DNA of 64,000 nucleotides from Sphingomonadales bacterium (GCA_022844405.1 JALHLV010000009.1:5001-69000); one strand, 5' to 3'. Positions 8,963-18,843 are shown, numbered from the stretch's first letter. Translations and numbers: made by a program. The notes: generated by a model not told the origin, from the letters alone.

Positions 8963-11900
8963 TTAGTCGCCAGCGCGGATGATATTGACCGCACTGTTGC
9001 CGATCGCCGAAGCACCGATGCTGTTGCCGCGGACGCTGAGCGAACTGTTGGTGCTGGCGGCGCTGATGGTGGTGATGCCGCCGATGCCGATGGCCACGCC
9101 GTCAACCGACGCGGTCACCGGAGTGCCCGTGTTGGTCTGCAGGTTGGAGATGGTGGCCGTCGGATGCTGGAAGGTGCCGGTGTTCAGCACCAACTGATTG
9201 ATGGTCTCGTTGCCAACCGCCGAGGCGAGAACCTCGTTGCCTTCCACGCTGAGCAGGCTGCCGTTGACGCCCGTCGTCGCCTCCAGGCCATCGATGCCGA
9301 TGCCCACGAAGCTGATCGACGCGGTCACCGAACTGTCATCCATGCTCTGCGCATTCAGGATGGCGTAGTCGGAGTTGGTCACGTCGATGTCGCCATCGAC
9401 CGTCACACCCGCGCCGGCATTGGCGGCCATGACGGCACCCGCAGTGCTCTCGAGCAGGTTGGTGGACTTGTTGCCCGATGCCAGAGCCTCGACGGTGTTG
9501 CCACCGACCAGCAACGCGCTGTCGGTCGCACCCTCGTCGATGTTGCCCGTGAGGATCGCCACGCCGGTCACAGTAGCCAGCGCATCGCTCGAGGTCTGGT
9601 CCTGCAGGTTCGACAGCACCGCGGTGGCGTCGCTCGCCGCACCGGCATCCAGCTCGAGGATGTTGGTGGCGACCAGACCACGCGCCTCGGCCTGGACCAG
9701 GTTGTCGGTCACGGTCACGACGTCGTTGAGATAATCCTCGAGGCTGCCCGCCGCGATGCCGACGTTGGTCACCGAAGCGGTGAAGGTCGCATTGTCCGCC
9801 ACCTGCGCGTTCAGCACGGCGAAACCGGCTTCGGTGGTCACCACCCCGGCCACGATGCTCTGGTCGTTGTTGCTGCCAACGTTGAGGCTGGCGCCGGCGT
9901 TGGCCCGCAGCGTGTTGTTGGCCGTGCCGCCGACGGCGGAGGCGATGATGTCGTTTCCGGTGGCGGTCATGGAGACGCTGCCGAGGGTGCGGACGTCGTC
10001 GGCGATTGCGCCGATGCCGGCAAGCTCGATGCTGGCGCTCGTGACGCTGCCATCGCCGATCAACTGCAGCGACACCACGCTGGCGCCCGGGGACTCGTCA
10101 TTGCCGTTCGACGAGATGTTGGCCGAGGCCGTGACGTTCAGCGTGTTGCTGGCGTTGTGCTGGGTGGCCTGGGCGGTGATCAGGTTGTTGGAAGCCGTGA
10201 CCGAGCCGTCCAGGATGTCGCCCGCCGCCACCGCGCCGATCAGTGTATTGTCTACATCCGCACTGACCAGCACGGCGTTGGCGAGAGTGCCCTGGACGTT
10301 CACCAGTGCCAGCGAGGCATCGGTCTCGATCTCGGGACCACCCGCCGGGTCGTAGATCGACTCGTTATCGCCGTTGTTGAAGTCGACGTTGGTGCCGCCG
10401 CTGTTCAGCACGTTGTTGGCGCGGTTGCCCGAGGCCAGCGCGCCGACAGCGTTGCCGCTGGCGGTCAGGGTGCTGCCGCTGGTCGTATCCGCGTCCGACA
10501 GCGCCGAAATCGTGGTGGCGTTGACTGTCGCCGTGTACGAAACCCCACCACCGGACTGCTGGACGTTAACCACGGTGGCCTGGGCCTGGTTCAGCACGTA
10601 GTTGATCGACGCGGTGCTGGCGGCATCGTTGCCGCGGGATTCGGCGACGACGACGTTGCCGTTGGCGGTCAGGGTCGAGTCGGTAAGGCTGCCATCCAGC
10701 GCACCGGAGGTGAACGAGCCGGCCTCGACGGAGATGGCCGTGCCGATCACGTCGGAGTCGATATTCACCGAGTTCACCTGCCGCGAGGCGATCGCGAAGG
10801 TGCTGCGCTCGACCAGCACATTGTCGCCGTCAACCTCGATGACAGGGTCGTCGAATGCATCGTTCGGGGCGACATTGCCGCTGGCGGTCAGCACGTTCGA
10901 GACATTGTTCGACCGTGACAGGGCGCGGACGCTGTTGCCGTCGACGCTGAGCGAGCTGCTGATGACGTCGTTGGTACCGGCAACGCCACTATCGGCGTCG
11001 ACGGCGATCGTCGCGCTGGTGATCAGGGTCGAGAACCCATCGGTGCCCTGGGCGCCGCCGCCGATACCGGTCTGGTTGTTGGCGATGGTGGCCACCGGAC
11101 CGTTGGTGGTTGCCGAGCCGGCGATGTCGCCGTCGCTGAGATCGAAGTTGGCGACATCATAGGTCAGCGTGTTGGCGGCATCGTTGCCCGCCGCGATCGC
11201 GTTCATGGCATTCTTGTCGGCTTCGATGGTGCTGGAAACCAGGTCCTGATCGCCAATCCTCAGGTTGACGGTGATGTCGTTGTCGAACATCTGCACGAGA
11301 ACGCCGCCATCGGCCAGGTCCTGGAACGACTGGTCGTTGACCAGCAGCGTCTCGCCCTGGGCATGGGTGCTGCCGTCCTTCAGCGTCGCGCTGTCGACGC
11401 CGTTCAGCGACGCGCTGTCGATGACGCCGTCGATCTCCTGGGTCTGGGCCTTCACGCTGACGGTGTTGGTCGCCAGGTTGATGCGGGCCGATGCCAGTTC
11501 CTTGTTCTCGCTGGCGGTCACGGTCGAGCTGTCGATGTCGCCGATGATGGCGAACACGTCGATGGTGATATCCAGATTCTGCTGGTCGACCAGGATCGCG
11601 GCCGAGCCGAGCACGCCGTCCTGATCGGCGAGGGTCTGGACGTTCACCAGGCCGCTGGATGCGGCCAGCGTCGTCGCGTCGATGCCGATGGAGTTGGTGG
11701 CCTGGTTGAGCGTCGCGCTGGTGGTCGCGGCGTTCTTGTCGGCCGAGATGTCGCTGTCGCTCACCAGCGCGCCGCCAACGACGACGTTGATCAGGTCGCC
11801 GGTGATCTGTGCCGTCACCACGGCGCCGTTCAGGTCCTCGACCGACTGGTCGTTGACCAGCGCATAACCCGAGTCGAGAGCGACGAAGGTCAGGCCGCTC

Positions 11901-13984
11901 GCCGCCCGGGTTACCTGGGTGGCCGACTGGAAGAGCTGCGCGTCGGAGACGGTGGTGCCCTTGACGTCGATGGAGTTGGTGGTGGCGTCGGCCAGGTTGC
12001 CCCAGACGCGCGCGTCGAAGGTGTTGCTATCGACGTCGATCGAGGACGAGGTGACGTCGCCACCGCCGGCATCGGCCGTGATGATGGCGCTATTGCCCCC
12101 GGACGGCGCCAGCGTCGCGGTCAGCTGGGTGTCGTCTTCGACCGTCTGCGAGTTCACGACGCCCGCCGAAGCCAGGATCGTGTTGCCGTCGAGGCTGATG
12201 CTGGCTTCCGTCGACAGGTTGCCGATGGCACGGGCCAGGAAATCGTTGGTCGAGACGCTGAGATCCGAACTGATGAAATCGTCGGCGGCCGCATTCGCGT
12301 CGATCGCGGCGAGAACGTTGGCCACGGCGCTGCCGCCATCGAGAACCTGGGCGGTCAGAACGCTGAAATCGGCCGAAACGCTGCCGGTTTCCGCGGTACG
12401 ATCGAGCAGGATCGGGTTCAGGACCAGGCTGCCGGCACCGTCGATGGTGGTGGCGGACACGTCGATCCGCGACGACTGGCTGTTGCCGGTGGCCTCGCCG
12501 AACGCGCTGTTGCCTTCGACCGAGATCGAGCTGTTGACGACGTCCTTGGTGGTGCCCTCGGTATAGGCGGCGGTGACGGTCAGCAACGTGTCGGTGGACG
12601 CGGTCTGCGTGCCCTCGTTGTACTGCACGGAGTTGATGGCGACGAGCTCGTTGGCGACCGTGGCGTCATCGACGACGATGGCGTTGGACACGATCGAGCC
12701 GTTGGCGATCGCGCCGGCGGCGTTGTCGTCGGCGGTCACCGAAGAACCGGTCACGTCCTCGACCAGCACGTTGAAGTCGCCTTCGTCCACCGTGGCGGAA
12801 ACCGCGACATCGGTGTACTGGCCGCTGGCGATGAACAGGTCACCGTTCACGTTGCTCGTGTCGATACCGGCGAAGCTCACATTGTTCAGGCGGGCGCTCG
12901 GCACGCCGATCTGGCTGATGCCGTCGAGGTCGACCGAGTTGGTCGCGTTGTTGCTTGTGGCCGAGGCGGTGATCTCGTTACCCACGACGACCAGATCGCT
13001 GCCGGCCAGATCGGCCATGTATTCGTCGGTGGGATAATTCTGCGTGTTGCCCGCTTCGATGACCACGTTGCGCACCTCGGCAGAAACCACGCCGCCGGTG
13101 TTGAGCTGGGCGTTCGCGACGCCTGCCGTGCCCACGAGCGAGACAGCTCCACCATCCGTCAGGGCGACGGTGTTGGTGGCGGTGTTGCCGATGGACTCGG
13201 CATCGACGGTGTTGTCGGTCACGTCGAGCGTTTGACCGGTGAGCGCCGTCACCTCGACTTCGTCGGTGCGCACCAGCAGGCCGACGCGCGAGTCGCTGAC
13301 CAGCGAGGTCACGTCGGAGCCGGCGTTGACCTGGGCGTTGCCGACGAGCGCGGTGGCGCCCGCGTCGATGACCGGCACGCCATTGGTCAGCGTCGCCTGG
13401 CCCAGCTCGGTGCTGTTCTGCAGGATGTTGACCGCGCCGGCGATGGTGTTGACGCCGATATTGGCCGTGCTGGTCGCCGACAGGCTGTTGTTATCGACGA
13501 TGGACGAGCTGCCCGGCCCCAGGTCGATGAAATCGATCTGGACGTCGGTGTTGTCGACCAACGAGGTGATGTCGCGCAGTTCGTTGATCTGCAGCGAACC
13601 GAGGGTCGAGGCCGCGTTGGCGCCTGCAATGCCGCCGTTTTCCGCGAGGAAGAAATCCTGGAAATTCTTGACGTCGTTGCCCTCGGCAACCGCGAACACT
13701 TCGTTGTCGCCCACGAACACCGTGTCGGTGCCGCCGTTGACGTCGTGGCTCGCCAGCGTGTTGTTGGGCGCGGCCAGAATGATGTTGATCGTCTGCGCAC
13801 TGGACAGCGCGCCCGTGTTGTACTGCTCGCTGGCGATCGCCTGGTCGCTGGAACCCGCCGCGACGGTGATCGAGCCAGGAGGCGTGATGTCGATCTGCAG
13901 GTTATCGGCCTTCGCGCCAACAACGCCGAATGCGGTGGCGAGCGCAACAGCGCTCACGCCCGTGAGTACGCGCAACTTAAGCAT
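8963..13984 (-). CDS. Giant secreted beta-strand repeat protein
   Basis: A 1673-residue protein with a Sec signal peptide (MLKLRVLTGVSAVALATAFG, cleavage expected after AKA at residue 26). The rest is about twenty degenerate units of roughly 80 residues. Each carries a pattern like S-L-S-V-x-GN-x-V-x-A-x-A-x-GN-x-x-x-N-x-L followed by a short V-x-N-x-Q strand, for example GNAVGALASGNRANNVLN. It is rich in Ser, Thr, Asn, Ala, Val and Asp, poor in Lys and, by eye, free of cysteine. This suggests an extended beta-solenoid at the cell surface. I see no autotransporter barrel, LPXTG or RTX motif. The ATG at 13984 has GAGGGGG 8 bases upstream. Adhesin, matrix or fibre roles are guesses. Confidence 0.8.
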   Translation of the reverse strand: MLKLRVLTGVSAVALATAFGVVGAKADNLQIDITPPGSITVAAGSSDQAIASEQYNTGALSSAQTINIILAAPNNTLASHDVNGGTDTVFVGDNEVFAVAEGNDVKNFQDFFLAENGGIAGANAASTLGSLQINELRDITSLVDNTDVQIDFIDLGPGSSSIVDNNSLSATSTANIGVNTIAGAVNILQNSTELGQATLTNGVPVIDAGATALVGNAQVNAGSDVTSLVSDSRVGLLVRTDEVEVTALTGQTLDVTDNTVDAESIGNTATNTVALTDGGAVSLVGTAGVANAQLNTGGVVSAEVRNVVIEAGNTQNYPTDEYMADLAGSDLVVVGNEITASATSNNATNSVDLDGISQIGVPSARLNNVSFAGIDTSNVNGDLFIASGQYTDVAVSATVDEGDFNVLVEDVTGSSVTADDNAAGAIANGSIVSNAIVVDDATVANELVAINSVQYNEGTQTASTDTLLTVTAAYTEGTTKDVVNSSISVEGNSAFGEATGNSQSSRIDVSATTIDGAGSLVLNPILLDRTAETGSVSADFSVLTAQVLDGGSAVANVLAAIDANAAADDFISSDLSVSTNDFLARAIGNLSTEASISLDGNTILASAGVVNSQTVEDDTQLTATLAPSGGNSAIITADAGGGDVTSSSIDVDSNTFDARVWGNLADATTNSIDVKGTTVSDAQLFQSATQVTRAASGLTFVALDSGYALVNDQSVEDLNGAVVTAQITGDLINVVVGGALVSDSDISADKNAATTSATLNQATNSIGIDATTLAASSGLVNVQTLADQDGVLGSAAILVDQQNLDITIDVFAIIGDIDSSTVTASENKELASARINLATNTVSVKAQTQEIDGVIDSASLNGVDSATLKDGSTHAQGETLLVNDQSFQDLADGGVLVQMFDNDITVNLRIGDQDLVSSTIEADKNAMNAIAAGNDAANTLTYDVANFDLSDGDIAGSATTNGPVATIANNQTGIGGGAQGTDGFSTLITSATIAVDADSGVAGTNDVISSSLSVDGNSVRALSRSNNVSNVLTASGNVAPNDAFDDPVIEVDGDNVLVERSTFAIASRQVNSVNIDSDVIGTAISVEAGSFTSGALDGSLTDSTLTANGNVVVAESRGNDAASTASINYVLNQAQATVVNVQQSGGGVSYTATVNATTISALSDADTTSGSTLTASGNAVGALASGNRANNVLNSGGTNVDFNNGDNESIYDPAGGPEIETDASLALVNVQGTLANAVLVSADVDNTLIGAVAAGDILDGSVTASNNLITAQATQHNASNTLNVTASANISSNGNDESPGASVVSLQLIGDGSVTSASIELAGIGAIADDVRTLGSVSMTATGNDIIASAVGGTANNTLRANAGASLNVGSNNDQSIVAGVVTTEAGFAVLNAQVADNATFTASVTNVGIAAGSLEDYLNDVVTVTDNLVQAEARGLVATNILELDAGAASDATAVLSNLQDQTSSDALATVTGVAILTGNIDEGATDSALLVGGNTVEALASGNKSTNLLESTAGAVMAANAGAGVTVDGDIDVTNSDYAILNAQSMDDSSVTASISFVGIGIDGLEATTGVNGSLLSVEGNEVLASAVGNETINQLVLNTGTFQHPTATISNLQTNTGTPVTASVDGVAIGIGGITTISAASTNSSLSVRGNSIGASAIGNSAVNIIRAGD

Positions 13985-14294
13985 CAGGTATCCCCCTCTA
14001 TGCGTAATGCTCGCCGAAAGCCCTTCGGCGTAGCCCCCTTCAAAACGCCATGTGGCGCCGCCCACCCCGGCCGCCCTCCCAATCCGGGACGGCCGTGTCA
14101 GGCATTACGATGCTCGAAACCTACCCCAATCCTCCGGGGGCGTCCAGCCGTAAGTGCTGCAAAAGCTTCGGAAAAACATGTCACCTATGTGACGGCGCCG
14201 CGCGGTCCGGGCCGGCGCGAAAGACCCACGGCGTCGATACGATGCCGTTATGATCCGCCGGTAATGTTTTTAGCCCGCAATTTTAGGCAAATCG
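13985..14294 (-). promoter_or_regulatory. 310-bp upstream region of the giant repeat-protein gene
   Basis: A non-coding gap between the AAA+ ATPase stop and the giant gene. It ends in a clear ribosome-binding site (GAGGGGG) and holds a 14-base palindrome, listed separately. Base composition is less GC-rich near 14255-14290, where a promoter could lie, but I cannot assign -35 and -10 boxes with confidence. No open frame with coding character is seen. Confidence 0.4.
14180..14193. promoter_or_regulatory. Palindrome GTCAC-ctat-GTGAC, candidate operator
   Basis: Perfect 5-bp arms with a 4-base spacer, about 195 bp upstream of the giant repeat-protein start. The form resembles sites for dimeric helix-turn-helix regulators, though not a standard CRP/FNR site. 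No regulator gene is adjacent, so this is a candidate only. Confidence 0.3.
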
Positions 14295-15755
14295 TCACGC
14301 AACCGCCGCGAGTCGGCGCGCGTCGTCGGCGTTCGACGACAGGTTGCGCAGCGCGTAGAGCACGAATTCCTTCTTCAACTCCGTTGGCACGCCCATGTAG
14401 CGGCAGAGGTCCTGCACCCGCTCGCAGATGAATTTGGGATGGTGGGAGGCGAGCGGCTTGCCGTTCCGGGTGTAGTAGACGTCGTGGATGAACGGGATGA
14501 GGTCGTCCGGCAGCGCCAGCTTGAAGTTGCGGCAAACCAGCTTGAAGATGTCCTCGTACATGCGCCGCGACGGGTGGTCGATCTCGATCTTGTAGGGAAT
14601 ACGGCGCAGGAACGCGTCGTCCATCAGGCTCTCGGGGTTGAGGTTGGTCGAGAACACCAGCAGCTCGTCGAACGGAATCTGGAAGGTCTTGCCTGTGTGC
14701 AGGGTCAGGTAGTCGATCCGCTTCTCCAGCGGCACGATCCAGCGGTTGAGCAGGTCCCTGGGCTCGACCCGCTGGCGGCCGAAATCGTCGATCAGCAGGA
14801 CGCCGTTGGTCGCCTTCATGTGCAGCGGCGCCTCGTAGAACCTGGCGATGGTGTTGAACGACATGTCCAGCATGTCGAGCGACAGCTCGCCGCCGGCCAC
14901 GATCATCGGCCGCCGGCACGCCACCCAGCGGGCGTCGAGGGTTTCGGTGCGGCGCCTGATCAGGCCCGACGCGGCGGCCGGCGCGACCTCCTCGGACGAC
15001 GCCTTGTGCATGGTGGCGTCGTACATCTTGATGACCTGGCCGTCGACCTCGATGCTGTAGGGAACGAACACCACGCTGGCGAAGGCGGCGCCGATGGCCT
15101 CGGCCATGGTGGTCTTGCCGTTGCCGGGCGGACCGTAGATCAGGATCGACCGGCCCGAGTTCACCGCCGGGCCGATTTCGTCGACGAAGCCGTCGGGCAG
15201 GATCATGTGGGTGAGATTCGCCGCCAGCACCTCGCGGTTGATCGACTCGCCCAGAATCGACTGCTTGCGCACCTGGGCGATCCAGTGGTCGAGCGTCACC
15301 GGGATCGGCCCCACATAGGAGCATTGCTCCAGCGCCTCGATCGCCAGCTCGCGTCCCCGCGTGGTCAGGGTGCTGCGGATGTCCGGCCCGGCGCCGCCGG
15401 TGCCGAGCACCTGGACCAGGCCGCGTTCGCGCATGAGGTCGAGCAACTGGCCGCAGAGCAGCGTCGGCAGCTTGATGGCGTCGGTCAGGTCGTTCACCGT
15501 CTCGAGGCCCAGCGAATGGAACACCTTGATGGCGTGGTTGAGGATGAACGTGGCGCCGAGACCGGTGTCCTCCAGCGTCCGCGGCGGCTGCGGAAAATAG
15601 TTGAGCGCGTCGAACAGCTGGTCGTGGGTGATCGCACCGATGGCGATCAGCTTCTCGCCGATCTGGCCGCCCTGCGCGCGTTGCAGCGACAGCGCCTGCT
15701 GCACCTGCTCCTCCGTGATGATACGGCGGGCAACGAGGAATTCTCCCAGCTTCAT
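14295..15755 (-). CDS. AAA+ ATPase with GspE/MshE-type N-terminal domain
   Basis: A 486-residue protein. Residues 1-55 (MKLGEFLVARRIITEEQVQQ onward) resemble the N-terminal domain of type II secretion/type IV pilus ATPases, a fold that in MshE binds cyclic di-GMP. The rest is a different, AAA+ type motor: Walker A GPPGNGKTT at 208-216, Walker B VLLIDD at 319-324, sensor-1 FSTNLNP near 368, and an arginine-finger-like FLRRIPYKI near 382-390. GGGAG precedes the ATG. The giant secreted repeat protein lies downstream on the same strand, 310 bp away, which hints at but does not prove a link. No pilin or secretion genes are nearby. Confidence 0.75.
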   Translation of the reverse strand: MKLGEFLVARRIITEEQVQQALSLQRAQGGQIGEKLIAIGAITHDQLFDALNYFPQPPRTLEDTGLGATFILNHAIKVFHSLGLETVNDLTDAIKLPTLLCGQLLDLMRERGLVQVLGTGGAGPDIRSTLTTRGRELAIEALEQCSYVGPIPVTLDHWIAQVRKQSILGESINREVLAANLTHMILPDGFVDEIGPAVNSGRSILIYGPPGNGKTTMAEAIGAAFASVVFVPYSIEVDGQVIKMYDATMHKASSEEVAPAAASGLIRRRTETLDARWVACRRPMIVAGGELSLDMLDMSFNTIARFYEAPLHMKATNGVLLIDDFGRQRVEPRDLLNRWIVPLEKRIDYLTLHTGKTFQIPFDELLVFSTNLNPESLMDDAFLRRIPYKIEIDHPSRRMYEDIFKLVCRNFKLALPDDLIPFIHDVYYTRNGKPLASHHPKFICERVQDLCRYMGVPTELKKEFVLYALRNLSSNADDARRLAAVA

Positions 15756-16034
15756 GCGGCGCTCCCAACAGGCGGCATGCGATCACGGCCGGCGCCCGCG
15801 CGGGCGCCGGGCGAAACATCGGGTTCCAGGCCGATCCTGGCAGCGGGTGACTCGCCGCCGCGGCCTGCCGCAACGGTTTGTTGCTGGATGTCGTCGTACT
15901 CGGGCATGCCCCGGACTTCGCGATTGACCATCTGTAGCCCCGATCGTCTGATACGGGCGAACCCCGGCCGACGCTGTTCGGAAAGTGTAACCCGGTCCGG
16001 CGGTCCGGCCAACCCGCCGAGTGTTTCGACCGCT

Positions 16035-17420
16035 TCAGGCGCCGAGGAACTTCTCCAGCGTCTTGTGGATGCGGCGGATGCGGATTTCCTGGTAGTTGCC
16101 CAGCGTCTCGCCCTGCTTGCCCAGGCCGTAGCCGGCGCCCTGGAAGCCGCGCTGCTGCATCTCCAGGTTGCCGGTGTCCTGGTCGTAGACGGTGGCGAGG
16201 CCCGGATCGAGGCCGGGCGTCGTGGTGTAGCTCTCGCCCGGCTTCAGGTAATGGGTCTCGGCCGCGTCCGGCGCCTCGCCGTTTTCCGGGATGGGCCGCA
16301 GCACCAGGATGTCGAAGATGGTGCTGTTCACGTCCATGCCGTTGGGCCGGAACCGGTAGATCAGCGGCAGCACCACGCCCGAATGCAGGTAGGTGTTGGG
16401 GAACAGGTGGTACTGGATGGAATCCATCAGCTCGGACGGGCTGACGCCGGCCAGGTCGATACCGTAGGCTTCGCTCAGCGCCGAGCGCAGATGGTCGGCG
16501 ACCACCGAACGGGCCGTGCCGCCCTCGGGAATGTCCATGCCGCCCTGCCCGCCGCGCATGCGGCTCAATATGTCCTGCTCGCTGACCTGCTCGGTGACGT
16601 GCGGGCTGGGGATACCGACGGTATGGATGAACCGGCTGGTGCGTTCGCCGAACACGTCGTACTGGGCGTTGGCGTCGCTGGCGGTGTAGAGCGCCTGCGA
16701 GTGGGTCTCCAGCACGTGGTAGGCCTCGGCGAAGGCTTCCTGGGTCGCCTTCCAGTTGGCAGGCAGCACCTTCTGCACATGCACCGCCGTGTAGCGCTTC
16801 TCCAGCGGCCAGTTGGCGAAGTGTTTTGGCAGCACCTCGAGCCATTCCTCCAGCGGGCCGGCGTTCTCGTCCATGTTGATCCAGACGAAGCCGCCCCAGC
16901 GCGCCACCTTGACCTCGGGCAGCCTGAAGGCCTCGTCGGTGACCTTGGGAAAATCCCAGCGGCAGGGGATTTCCTTCAGCGAGCCGTCCAGGTTCCAGGT
17001 CCAGCCGTGGAACGGGCAGCGGAAATGCTGAACGCTGCCGGTCGAGTCGGACGGGCGCAGCTGGGTGCCGCGGTGCAGGCACGAATTGACGAACGCCTTG
17101 ATCTCGTCCGGCGCGACGCGGGCCACCAGGATGGAATAGGGGCCGATGTCGTAGACGTGATAGTCGCCGACCTCGGGAATCACTTCCTCGCGGCAGGCCC
17201 ACTGCCAGGCTTTCGGCCACAGCTTGCGCATCTCCAGCTCGAAGATCTCCTTCGAGGTGTAGCGCTCGAACGGGATGTCCTCGTCGCCCAGGAACTCGTA
17301 GCTCTCGGTGACCAGCTCGGCCGGCACGTCCCAGCCGTCGCGCAGGATCAGGTCGCGGGTGCTGGGGCCGGGGCAGCGGGCTTCGCCGGGCTTCAGCTTA
17401 TCCGGGTTCTGGACGTTCAT
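16035..17420 (-). CDS. Rieske aromatic ring-hydroxylating oxygenase, alpha subunit
   Basis: A 461-residue oxygenase subunit. The Rieske [2Fe-2S] ligands are CLHRGTQL and CPFHGW, correctly spaced. The mononuclear iron site is seen in EAFAEAYHVLETH, with two histidines five residues apart. The start is ATG 17420 with GGGGAA just upstream; the frame stays open to 17585, but that extension lacks a Shine-Dalgarno sequence and overlaps the opposite gene. It would hydroxylate or demethylate an aromatic or steroid-like substrate. Electrons may come from the [2Fe-2S] ferredoxin encoded at 18443, since no reductase gene is nearby. It is divergent from the LLM oxidoreductase across 127 bp. Confidence 0.9.
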   Translation of the reverse strand: MNVQNPDKLKPGEARCPGPSTRDLILRDGWDVPAELVTESYEFLGDEDIPFERYTSKEIFELEMRKLWPKAWQWACREEVIPEVGDYHVYDIGPYSILVARVAPDEIKAFVNSCLHRGTQLRPSDSTGSVQHFRCPFHGWTWNLDGSLKEIPCRWDFPKVTDEAFRLPEVKVARWGGFVWINMDENAGPLEEWLEVLPKHFANWPLEKRYTAVHVQKVLPANWKATQEAFAEAYHVLETHSQALYTASDANAQYDVFGERTSRFIHTVGIPSPHVTEQVSEQDILSRMRGGQGGMDIPEGGTARSVVADHLRSALSEAYGIDLAGVSPSELMDSIQYHLFPNTYLHSGVVLPLIYRFRPNGMDVNSTIFDILVLRPIPENGEAPDAAETHYLKPGESYTTTPGLDPGLATVYDQDTGNLEMQQRGFQGAGYGLGKQGETLGNYQEIRIRRIHKTLEKFLGA

Positions 17421-17547
17421 GGCAGTTCCCCATTCACATGCGCTTATTTTGCAGAATGGCAGGAAAGGCGCGGCTTTGCCAGACGGCACGTTTACCAGAC
17501 GGGATGGGGGATTCCGGCTATCCTGAAGAAAATCCCGGGGAGGATGC

Positions 17548-18441
17548 ATGAAGCTAGGCGCCGTGTTCCCGTTCACCGACATCAACGACGATCCGTATGC
17601 GATCCGCGATTTCGTCCAGGCGATCGACGACCTGGGCTACGACCATATCGTCGTCTACGACCACGTGCTGGGGTCGAATCCGGCCAGCCGGCCCGGTTTC
17701 GACATGCCGTTCACCCACCTGTCGCCGTTCTACGACCCGCTCACCCTGTTCGCGCACATGGCGGCGATCAGCCGGCGGCTGGAGTTCTTCTCGGCGGTGC
17801 TGATCCTGCCGCAGCGACAGGCGGCGCTGGTCGCCAAGCAGGCGGCCATCTGCGCCGTGCTGGCGGGCGGCCGGATCAGGCTGGGCGTCGGCAGCGGCTG
17901 GAACGAGGCCGAGTACGAGGCGCTGGGCGCCGACTTCGCCAACCGCGGCGCGGTGATGGACGAGCAGATCGAGCTGATGCGCGCGCTGTGGTCGGACAGC
18001 GCCGTCAGCTTCAAGGGCCGGTTCCACACGGTGACCGACGCCGGCATCTGCCCGCTGCCGCCGAACCGCGTCATCCCGATCTGGATCGGCGGCACGAGCG
18101 CGCCCGCCATGCGCCGCGCCGCGCGCACCGGCGACGGCTGGATTCCCTACGCGCCGGCCGTGGAAGCACCGGCGATGATGGACGCCTTCCGCAAGGTGAT
18201 GGAGTACGAAGGCCGCTCCATGGACGGCTTCGGCATGGAGGCGGTCGTCTTCACCCATCCCGCCGACCGGCCCGACTTCGGCGGCCGGGTCTCGACCCTC
18301 GACGACGCCTTCCACGACATCGAGGTCTGGCGCGCCGAGGGCGTCACCCACGTGTCGCTGCACTCCATGGCGACCGGCGCGAAAGACGTGCCCGGGCACG
18401 TCGCGTTCCTGGAAAAGGTGATCGCCGGTCTGGACCGATAG
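17548..18441 (+). CDS. LLM-class (luciferase-like) flavin or F420 oxidoreductase
   Basis: A 297-residue TIM-barrel protein of the luciferase-like monooxygenase superfamily. It shows the typical N-terminus MKLGAVFPFTDINDDPYAIR, the VLILPQRQAALVAKQAA strand-helix and the GVGSGWNEAEYEALG phosphate-binding segment. This subgroup is usually described as F420-dependent, but FMN cannot be excluded. The ATG follows GGGGAGG. Together with the neighbouring Rieske oxygenase, ferredoxin and thiolase it suggests catabolism of a ring or branched compound through CoA intermediates. Confidence 0.88.
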   Translation: MKLGAVFPFTDINDDPYAIRDFVQAIDDLGYDHIVVYDHVLGSNPASRPGFDMPFTHLSPFYDPLTLFAHMAAISRRLEFFSAVLILPQRQAALVAKQAAICAVLAGGRIRLGVGSGWNEAEYEALGADFANRGAVMDEQIELMRALWSDSAVSFKGRFHTVTDAGICPLPPNRVIPIWIGGTSAPAMRRAARTGDGWIPYAPAVEAPAMMDAFRKVMEYEGRSMDGFGMEAVVFTHPADRPDFGGRVSTLDDAFHDIEVWRAEGVTHVSLHSMATGAKDVPGHVAFLEKVIAGLDR

Positions 18442-18442
18442 G

Positions 18443-18769
18443 CTATTCGGTGTGCTGGCGGATGGGCGTGCGGGCGACGAAGCCGTCCATGTCGGCGGTC
18501 ACCGTGATCTGGCAGGCGAGCCGGCTGTTGGGCCGCCGGTCGACGGCGTATTCCAGCATCATGTCCTGGCCCTCGTCGAGCGCCGGCAGGCGGCCGAGCC
18601 AGCGCTCGTCGGCATAGATGTGGCAGGTGCCGCAGGCGCATGAGCCGCCGCAGTCGCCGAGGATGCCGGGTATGCCGTTCCTCGAGGCGCCTTCCATCAG
18701 CGACCAGCCGACCGGCACCTCCTGCTCGTGCTCGGTGCCGTCATGTTCGATGTAGAGGATGCGCGGCAT
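18443..18769 (-). CDS. [2Fe-2S] ferredoxin (adrenodoxin type)
   Basis: A 108-residue vertebrate/putidaredoxin-type ferredoxin. The cluster ligands are in GDCGGSCACGTCHIYADE (C-x5-C-x2-C) and in the later RLACQI. Such proteins donate electrons to P450s or Rieske oxygenases; the nearest is the Rieske oxygenase at 16035 and another candidate is the P450 at 28544. The start is ATG 18769, giving MPRILYIEHDG. The gene is convergent with the LLM gene, only 1 bp apart, and lies downstream of the thiolase on the same strand (74 bp), so they probably share a transcript. Confidence 0.93.
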   Translation of the reverse strand: MPRILYIEHDGTEHEQEVPVGWSLMEGASRNGIPGILGDCGGSCACGTCHIYADERWLGRLPALDEGQDMMLEYAVDRRPNSRLACQITVTADMDGFVARTPIRQHTE

Positions 18770-18843
18770 CCGTGTTCTCCGGCCTTGTTGTTCGGACCAC
18801 CGGGTACCGGCCCGTTCGCCAAAGCGCAACCCCTTATGGCGGC

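Noticed and set aside
11363-14431. Long open frame (about 1000 codons) antisense to the giant repeat protein
   Set aside because: It mirrors the repeat structure on the other strand, has no family similarity and no ribosome-binding site. The minus-strand frame has a signal peptide, Shine-Dalgarno sequence and terminator.
15752-15933. 59-codon minus-strand frame just upstream of the AAA+ ATPase
   Set aside because: It overlaps the ATPase start, has a random-looking composition and no ribosome-binding site or family match.
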